Of a stretch of 64,000 nt of DNA, positions 57,129-64,000 are shown one piece after another. The notes beneath the pieces were generated by a model. That model was given only the letters and a program-made list of their open reading frames with translations. It had not been told where the DNA came from and did no database searches. The DNA is from Carettochelys insculpta. Taxonomy: Eukaryota > Chordata > Testudines > Carettochelyidae. Each line of letters opens with the position of its first letter. Within the stretch, counting starts at the first letter, position 1. The stretch is from NCBI RefSeq assembly GCF_033958435.1, contig NC_134138.1, forward strand, positions 27,310,598 to 27,374,597. The letters run 5' to 3'. The translations under genes were made by a program, and so were the position numbers.

Positions 57129-57329
57129 CACTGTTCCCTGCAAGCTGTGCACTTGTGCGACCACTCAGGAGAGATTCAAATGCTGCCCAGCTGATTAGAA
57201 GTGTGCCCACAACTAGGCTTTGTTTCTACTGGTGGTGCACATTCACAGATACCTCAATGCACATAAAATTATTCTGCACATATATGGAAAAAATCCGCAC
57301 ATGGATAGAAAAGATTAGCAGGAACATTG
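57129..57329. mobile_element. hAT-type miniature element
   Basis: The left end CACTGTTCCCTGC and right end GCAGGAACATTG are inverted. The interior AATTATTCTGCACATATATGG resembles, in inverse orientation, the interior of the element at 25220 (CCATGTGCAGAATAAATT). The flanks CTTGCCAG and CTTGGGTT agree only in their first four bases. Confidence 0.6.
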
Positions 57330-57634
57330 CTTGGGTTGCACTGGCAAGAGCAAAAGAGAGGAACAGCAGTTACCGAGAACACTTGTTACAGCTTGAGAGG
57401 TGTAGTGTGCACTGATCCCAGCTTTTTGCTCACGGTCACACTTCCCACCACACCATCTGGAGCAGCCAGCCTCTGAGAGGTCAAGTACTGGCTGCAGCAC
57501 TACAGCTGCCTCCTTTGTGGGTGGGCCTGGAGGAAGATAGTGCCCTGCTCCCTCCCGCCCGCCCCTACTTCTGTTCCAGACCTGCAATAATGTGCCCTGG
57601 AGTGGGCACCCTTTGGATCCCCTGAGTAAGCCTA
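57330..57634. other. No gene recognised
   Basis: Balanced sequence between a hAT-type element and the LTR. Nothing recognised. Confidence 0.4.
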
Positions 57635-58689
57635 TGTAACCCTTCTGTTAACGCCAGATGCCTGCCAGAAGGGCTGGGTTCAACTCTTGTGGGGTTTTCC
57701 TATCAAGAATACAACCAACCGGCTCGAGCCCCCACCCAGTGGCCTGGGACAATTTCACCCCCGTGCTGGGTGCCTGTAAGGCGGTTCTCCCCCACCTCGC
57801 AAGCACAGAGTCTGAGATAGAAATGGCTTGTTTAATGACCGTAACCTACCCCAAGGTTACAGCGACAGATGTGTTTACAGGGTGTACCCTCTGCGGTGCA
57901 GTCCCAAACTCAAAGCCCACAGATACATCACCAGGGCAATACTAGCTGTCCACTTGTCTGTAGCCTCCCCTTGCTGTCACCAGCCATCTGCCAGTCGCCG
58001 TCATCCGCTGCTCCTACCAGCCGCCCGCCAGTCGCCATGGTCCGCCGCCGCTCCTACCGGCCGCCCAGCAGTTGCCGCCGCTCCTACCAGCCACCCGCTG
58101 GTCCTGCTGTTGTCCGCCAGTCCTAACCCCACTGCTTAGGACTGCCCTAAGGCAGAACCCAGTGATTTCAGCTCTGTGTGGCCTTAGCTGCCACTCTGTG
58201 ATTTCAGCGCTTGGTATCTCTAGTGGTGGGTTTCACAAACACCCTAGTATCCAGCTCTATCTTTTAACAGGTGGGGAGGGTTAGTCAAGCCAGGCTTCTA
58301 GCTATATGGCCAAGACATAGGCAGGGCCAAGGCACTCAACAAGCTGGCTCAACCAGTACCCCTCCCCTTCTCCCTCACAATGCTTTAAACCAGGGAGCCC
58401 TGTGTAATCAATGTCTTACACAGCTAAGGCGGCTGCCCTGTCCCCCACAACAACCCAGAGCATTGGTGAGATCTCACAACTCCTGCATTAAGTGTCAGCT
58501 TAAATTGTGATTTTACAACTACATGTTTACAATAGACCAAATCTCATGACTTACTTGCTACCCATTAGGCTTTGCCTGAAAAGGTATCACACATGCACAC
58601 CTTTTGCATTCTCATGCAGATGACCTCTGGGAGACTCATTCCTCCCAGCCTTCAGCAGCACTGCGTTCTCCTGCTCCCCATTCCCCACA
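57635..58689 (-). mobile_element. Solo LTR, same family as 35567-36809, inverted (1055 bp)
   Basis: On the - strand it runs from TGTGGGG to GGGTTACA. The flanks share CTA (57632-57634 and 58690-58692), a shorter duplication than the CTAG of the other copy. It aligns in order with the first LTR: TCTGCATGAGAATGC, TTTGGTCTATTGTAAAC, GCTGTGTAAGACATTGATTACA, the GC-rich tandem block, CTCAGACTCTGTGCTTGCGAG and CCACTGGGTGGGGGCTC. No retroviral coding region adjoins it. An open frame across the tandem block is a repeat by-product. Confidence 0.8.
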
Positions 58690-58692
58690 CTA

Positions 58693-59214
58693 CCAAAGAT
58701 GGGGGAACTGCTGCTGCCCCCCACTTGAGCAGCCCACCTCCTCATCCAGCAGCTGCTGCATCCTCACCCCCCAGGAAAGGTAAGAGGCTTCTTAAAGCGG
58801 TGGTTGGGCCCCCTCCACAGGCCTCCTCCTGTGGAGTGGCCTGGGAGGGGTGAGTTTGGGCAGAGCCCTTCTTTTCCCCCGGGACTCCAGAGGGGTGGCT
58901 GCATAGCCAGGGGTGGGGTGTTAGGGTGTGCCCCTGCCCCACCCCTGCAGCCACCCCCCCCTTACTGCCCCCCACACCCACACCCAGCCGCCGCTGGGGG
59001 CCCCTCCTCCACCTAGGCCCCCTTCTAACCAGCTGCCCCTTCCTTCTCCCCCCCCTCCCCCGGTTTCTTGAAGGCTCTGCAGCAGCTGCTGTGGGCGCCC
59101 CCCCCTCAGGCGCACGTGGGCACCCCCATCCCCCAGGTTGGCTGTGCCCATGCCCCCCCCTTTTTTTTTCACTTCACCTAAGCGCCTGAGGCCCCCCCCC
59201 ACACGCATAAACTT
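58693..59214. other. C-rich low-complexity stretch
   Basis: Very C-rich on the + strand, with runs of 6-10 C and a T-run at about 59160-59169. It is open in several frames on both strands with no recognisable protein. It may be the flank or 5' extension of the LINE that follows. Confidence 0.4.
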
Positions 59215-59476
59215 TAATCCCTCACATCCCAGTGCAGAAAAGGAGCCATTTTACCATCTTGTGCTGGGAGTAGCGGCCATCTTAGATTTCACCTTCCCCT
59301 GACCTCACTGCCCTTGCTCTGCCCTTCCCCCATCTGACTGGGTCCTCAGCCCGGCCGGTGGGGGAGGAGCAGCCACGCCTCCACCTTTCCTTCCACTCCA
59401 CTCTCCTCCCCTCCCCCGCTCTCTCTTAAAGGCCCCCACGCCCTACAAACTTCCCCCATCTTACAAACCCACCACC

Positions 59477-62384
59477 ATGACCCCCACACCCGCCGGAGGG
59501 TCATCCAGTGACCCCCTCCTCCCCTCATCTTCCACTGTCACCCCTCCCACCCCCGAAACGGCGGCCCACTCATCCAGGGCCGCTCAAGACTCTGCCGCCA
59601 TGTCGGCTGAGGGCGCGGGCGCAGGCTCCCGGGCTCCCACCACCTCCGCCGCGGCGGCGTCCAGCAACCTGGCCCCAAACCCACCCCCCCAAAAGGGCAA
59701 GAAGGGCCAGGGGAAAAGAAAGGGCAAGAGCCCCGCCCGGAGGGCTAAACCCCCCGTGGCGGGGACTCTCTCCCCGGCTGCAAAAGCATTTGCCGCAGCC
59801 TCCCCTTCTTCCCTTCCCCCTGCTCCCTCCACCACCCCTGGGGGCCCCGACATCTCGGCCCCCAGGTCGTACGCCCAGGCGGCGGCCACTGCCCCGCACC
59901 CTGCTCCTTCTGCCTCCGCCAGGACTACCATCCCCGACGGTCGCGGCCCCTTCCCCGCGCTCACCAGGAGGCACGGGGTCCGCTGCCTCCTGGTGGCTGC
60001 CTCGCCCCACGTGGAGACCTACGTGCGGGCGTTGGCACGGGTGGTGGGGTCCGCGGCCGTGGTGGCGGCCTCCCGGATGTTCGGGAAGATCGTCTTCTTC
60101 CTGGCTTCAGAGGCCACCGCCAAGGAGGCGGTGGAGAGGGGCCTGGCGGTTGGGGGCGTGCACGTGCCCCTGGAGCCGCTGGAAGACCTGGGCGTGCGGG
60201 TGGTGTTCTCGTCCGTCCCGCCCTTCCTTCCCAACGCCGCCCTTCTGCCTTTCCTCACCGCCCTGGGCCGGCCTTTGACGGTCCTGAGTCCCCTCCCCCT
60301 AGGCTGCAAAGACCCCGCCCTACGGCACGTGCTCTCATTCCGCCGGCAGGCCCGAGTCCAACTGCCGCCGGCAGAAGCACAGGGTGGGGTGGCCCAGGAG
60401 GGGACTATACTGGTGCCCTATCAAGGGGCCCAGTACCGGGTCTTCTACACCCTGGGGGGAGGCCCGGTGCTTTGGGTGCCGGGCGGCGGGGCATGTCCGG
60501 AGGGATTGCCCCCTGGCCCGGCACGAAGAAGAGGAGCCCGGGACCTCCTCCGACCTGGGGAGCGTCAGCCACGAGACCGGCGGCGCCCCGACCGCGACAG
60601 GCCCTGGGACCACCCCTCCTCTTTTAGGCCCGGACGGATCCATCGCCGCTCGGGCGTCGGAGGGCGCCCGGCAGCATGGTGCCGGGAAAGAAGAAGTGGG
60701 CGCCGGCGCCCGAGCGGGCACAAAAGCCGGGCCCGTGGAGGAGAGGGAGGCAGGGCCGGCAGCAGGACCAAAAGAGGGCCCACCCCAGGGCGGGTCGCCC
60801 CTCTCCCTCGCCGCCCCACCCCCCTCCTCCCTCCCTCCCTCCTTGTCGGCCCTATCCCCTGGCCCCTCCTCCTCTACTGCCCAGCCTGCCTCCTCGGAGG
60901 GCTGGGTATTGGTGGGGGGCAAAAGGAAAAAAGGGGGTGCGCGCATCCGGCACCCCACCCTGCTGGAGGACGGGGTGGAGGTGCCACGCAAGGCACCCAA
61001 GAGATCCGCCAGCCCCGCTCCACCCGCCGAACCCCCGGCTACCAACCATCTGCTGGGGGCGACGGAGGTTGCCGTCGCGGCGGCCGAGGAGATTAACACC
61101 CCCTCGGCCCCGGAGCCAGAGCCAAAAGAGGCCGAGATGGCCCTCCCTGTGCCCACGCCCTCCTCCGACACCCCTCCGGCCGCTACCCAGGCGGCTGTAA
61201 CGGAGCGCCCGGAGGAGGTGACTCCCAGCCTCGCCCTCCTCTCGCAGGAGGTCGAGGCCCTGGGCCTCACCCTCGTGGCCCTGGACATGGAAGGCCTGCT
61301 ATTAGAGGCCTGTGGGCCGCCTACGGACTCTCCCCCACCCCTCCCACTTTCCCCCACCCCTCCCACCAGCGATCCCTCAATTGCCACCTCCTTCTGCCCT
61401 GAGCTGTCCCAAGGGGCAACCCCTCCCTCAACTAGGGACGACCCCCGGCGGAGGTCGGCCAGCCCCCGGACGCCCCAGGGGAATTAGGGCTCCCCTTGCA
61501 CCCCCCCTTCGTTCCCGCAACTGAAAACCCCGATACCCTCCCCCCCGACCTGCCGGTGCCTCCCGCTGAGAGTGCCGGCACCTCAACCTCTACCCTGCCA
61601 TTGCCTGAGGAAGCCCCCCTTCTGGAGACCTCCTTGGCCCGTATTTCCGCCCTTGCTCCCACCTTGGCCTCACTGCTTGCCACCCCCGCCATACCCCTTC
61701 CCGGCCAATGCCCCACTCCAGAACCCGCAATCCCCCCCACTCTAAACCCTCCCCTTCCTCCCCGCCACACTCCTTCCTTTCCCTCCCCCCCATGACCCCT
61801 CTCTTCCCCCACTGATCTCTACCTCCCCTGCCCCCATCCCTCCTCCTCCTTTTTACCCCTGCCCACTCATACCTGCCCCCGAGGTCGTAACCCCTCAGGA
61901 GGCCCCTCTTGCACTGCCCTCTCCCAGCACTTCCGGGGCTGCTCTCCCTCCGCTGCCCTCATCCCTCCCAAACTCAGGCCCCAGTCCCTACCCCAACCTC
62001 TTCTCTGGCCGGGGGGCCCAAAAGAACGCGAGGCCGATGGGTTCTCAACACCCCGAGACCTCGGCACCCCACGCGCTGGCAGGTGAGATGCGCCAGTTCT
62101 TGGAGGACGTTCGCGGCTCCAAGAACAAGGTTACTCTCGCCCTCCAGCGCTGGGGAGACTTCCATTCTGCCCTGGAGTCCGCGAGGGCCCTTCTGAGGGA
62201 GGGCAAGGGGACCGGGAAGAGGGACGCCGCGGTCTACCAATGGGCCCGTGGCTTCCGTGACGCCCTCGTCACCTTTGGCGTGGCTCACGGCTTGCTGCGT
62301 GGCCCCACGGGAACCGCCGGCGCTCCCTCTGGCGAGGATCCTCCCCAGCCCTCCAAATGGCGCCGTTCATCTTTGCCACACTAA
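59477..62384 (+). pseudogene. LINE ORF1 (CCHC nucleic-acid-binding protein), frameshifted
   Basis: ORF1 proteins bind LINE RNA and assemble the particle. The start at ATG 59477 (MTPTPAGGSSSDP) opens a Pro/Ala/Ser-rich basic N-terminus. A folded region from about codon 155 (GRGPFPALTRRHGVRCLLVA to VLSFRRQARVQLP) could be an RRM-like domain. The frame is then lost at a run of six G (60454-60459) and continues one frame over with the zinc knuckle CFGCRAAGHVRRDC (60468-60509, CX2CX4HX4C). A further shift lies near 61430-61460 (a stop at 61485-61487 ends the second segment), and another break lies between 61795 and 62037. The C-terminal block (62037-62384) has MRQFLEDVRGSKNKVTLALQ and RWGDFHSALESARALL, a helical domain seen in Tx1-group ORF1 proteins. 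It ends 28 bases inside ORF2. Non-functional as read. Confidence 0.8.
60468..60509 (+). other. CCHC zinc knuckle of ORF1
   Basis: Fourteen codons, C-F-G-C then four residues, H, four residues, C. All four metal ligands are present. It is preceded by the G-run frameshift, so it is not read in the frame of the ORF1 start. Confidence 0.9.
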
Positions 62385-64000
62385 ACGTCAGGGGCTGCGG
62401 GTCGGGTCTCCGCAGGTGCCGAGTGCTCTCCTTCCTCCGAGAGGGCGGGTACTCAGTCACCTTTCTAAATGAGACCCACACTACTCCGGCCACCGAAGCC
62501 AAGTGGTGGCTGGAGTGGGGAGACGGGGTCCACTTTAGTCATCTCTCGGCCCAGCGGGCCGGGGTAGCGACCCTGTTCTCCCCAGACCTGCAGCCCGAGG
62601 TGCTGGGGAGCGTCGAGGTCGTGCCGGGCCGCCTGCTGTATCTCCGGGTGCGGGTGGAGGGGCTGCCTCTTCACCTTGTCAACATCTACGCCCCGACACT
62701 CGGCCCGGAGAGAACCCCCTTCTTCCGGCAGGCGGCGGCCTTCCTCAACACCATCGATCCTCGCGAGTGCCTGGTCCTCGGCGGGGATTTCAACTGCACC
62801 CTCGAGGAGCGGGACCGCACGGGGACCGAGAAGTGCCAGGCCGCTGCGGACGTCCTCAGGGAGCTCATTAACCGTCGCTCCCTGGTGGACGTCTGGCGCA
62901 GCCACCACCTGGACGAGGACGCCGGTTTCACCTACGTCCGGGTGGTGGGCCATAAATCTGCACACTCCCGGTTGGACCACATTTACATCTCACGGCACCA
63001 TCTCTCCCAGGCCCACGCCTCCAGCGTATGGCCGGCCCCCTTCTCGGACCACCATCTGGTGGCCGTGAAGGCTTCCCTCTCGCCGGGGAAGCGGGGGTCA
63101 GCCTACTGGCATTTTAACAACAGCCTGCTGGAGGACGTGGGCTTCGTGGCGTCCTTCCGGGAGTTCTGGCTGGCCTGGCGCGAACAGCGGCACGCCTTTC
63201 CCTCGGCACGGCGGTGGTGGGACCTGGGAAAGGTGCGAGCGCGGCTCTTCTGCCGCGACTATACTCGGGGGGCCAGCCGGCGGCGGGATGCGTTGATAGG
63301 GCAGCTGGAACGGGAGGTCCTTGAGCTGGAGAGGCGTCTAGCCGCCAGCCCCGGAGATCAATCCCTCTGCGGCACGTACCAGGAGAAGCGGGACGAGCTC
63401 AGGACCCTCGACGCCCATCGGGCACAGGGGGCCTTGGTGAGGTCGCGAATCCAACTCCTCCGGGAGATGGACCGCGGCTCCCGCTTCTTCTACGCCCTGG
63501 AGAAAAAGAGGGGCACCCAAAAACATATCCTCTGCCTTCTGGCGGAGGATGGCACCCCTCTTACGGATCCGGTGGAGATGCGCGAGAGGGCTCGCGCCTT
63601 CTACGCCGCCCTTTTCTCCCGGATCCGACCAACGCCGACGCCCGCAGGGCGCTCTGGGACCAACTGCCGTCGGTCAGCACGGGCGACCGGGACCGGCTGG
63701 AGCTTCCTCTCACTCTGGCCGAGCTCTCGGAAGCCCTTCGTCTCATGCCCACCAATAAATCCCCGGGCATGGACGGGCTGACCGTGGAGTTTTACCGCGT
63801 GTTTTGGGACGTCCTCGGCCCAGACCTGCTCGGCGTCTGGGCCGAGGCCCTGCAAAGCGGGGTGCTCCCCCTCTCGTGCAGGTGTGCAGTCCTCAGCCTG
63901 CTACCCAAGAAGGGGGACCCCCGCGACCTCAAGAACTGGCGTCCCACCTCGCTCCTCAGCACGGACTACAAGATCATTGCCAAAGCCATCTCCCGTCGCT
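62357..64000 (+). pseudogene. LINE ORF2: endonuclease and start of reverse transcriptase, one frameshift
   Basis: ORF2 nicks the target DNA and reverse-transcribes the element RNA from the nick. The start MAPFIFATLNVRG is supported by the conserved Asn10 in TLNVRG. The endonuclease retains Glu39 (LNETH), NIYAP at 109-113, GGDFN at 142-146, SRLDHIYIS at 204-212 and SDHH at 230-233, so all expected catalytic positions are present. A conserved linker follows (AYWHFNNSLLEDVGFV, SRFFYALEKKRG). At about codon 420 (63615-63622, inside TCTCCCGG) one base is missing relative to the continuing frame. The reverse transcriptase then begins in the next frame with LRLMPTNKSPGMDGLTVEFY, LLPKKGDPRDLKNWRP and STDYKIIAKAI, and runs off the window. 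The polymerase active site lies beyond the end. Confidence 0.9.

Larger units (their letters stand above)
59215..64000 (+). mobile_element. Tx1-group non-LTR retrotransposon (LINE), 3' end outside window
   Basis: GC-rich and CpG-rich, sharply different from the AT-rich background. It consists of a probable 5' UTR (about 59215-59476), an ORF1 with a CCHC zinc knuckle (59477-62384, frameshifted), and an ORF2 with an apurinic-type endonuclease and the start of a reverse transcriptase (62357 to the window end). This order, the CCHC knuckle in ORF1 and the ORF2 sequence place it in the L1-related Tx1 group, first known from frog and found in fishes and reptiles. The start of the element is inferred from a change in sequence character. 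Being complete at the 5' side is uncommon for a LINE copy. Confidence 0.8.

Noticed and set aside
60335..61387. 350-codon open frame on the - strand opposite LINE ORF1
   Set aside because: Antisense shadow of a GC-rich coding region. The zinc knuckle and the ORF2 that follows fix the sense strand as +.

Overview
This window looks like intergenic DNA from a non-avian sauropsid, most likely a turtle. The evidence is the repeat content: CR1 LINE 3' ends, a tRNA-derived SINE with a CR1-like tail, PIF/Harbinger transposons with a convergent Myb/SANT partner gene, hAT-type miniature elements, solo LTRs and a Tx1/L1-group LINE. Base composition also fits: AT-rich background with isolated GC-rich, CpG-rich mobile elements. 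I found no convincing host protein-coding gene, tRNA, rRNA or CRISPR array. All recognisable coding sequence belongs to mobile elements, and nearly all of it is broken. The species call rests on remembered repeat families, not on a search.

Layout. 1.4-3.3 kb: a decayed Harbinger transposon (family A). 4-16 kb: AT-rich DNA with hAT-like, Harbinger-derived and Tigger-like miniature elements, CR1 and SINE fragments and an RTE-like LINE tail. 17-25 kb: dispersed hairpin (foldback) elements and a CR1 reverse-transcriptase relic. 25-30 kb: sparse relics. 31-32.7 kb: an array of about 140-bp units with internal dyad symmetry. 35.6-36.8 kb: a solo LTR. 37.7-40.1 kb: a tandem array of about 1-kb units. 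42.7-45.4 kb: CR1 copies, one carrying a nested stack of SINEs. 45.6-48.8 kb: Tigger-like elements flanking a miniature Harbinger element (family B), a second SINE type and a hairpin element. 52.3-56.4 kb: the long Harbinger family-B copy, with transposase on the + strand and Myb/SANT protein on the - strand. 57.6-58.7 kb: a second solo LTR of the same family, inverted. 59.2 kb to the window end: a GC-rich Tx1-like LINE with a frameshifted ORF1 and an ORF2 that has an intact-looking endonuclease and the start of the reverse transcriptase.

How the parts relate. Both Harbinger families have an internally deleted miniature relative in the window, so long copies and their non-autonomous derivatives sit tens of kb apart. 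CR1 and the first SINE share 3' ends, consistent with SINE mobilisation by CR1 machinery. The most unusual observation is a set of short elements built as a conserved head plus a long self-complementary hairpin. Four copies are flanked by direct repeats of different length and sequence (8, 11, 12 and 12 bp). That argues against a classical DNA transposon with fixed target-site length and suggests a retroposon whose RNA would fold on itself.
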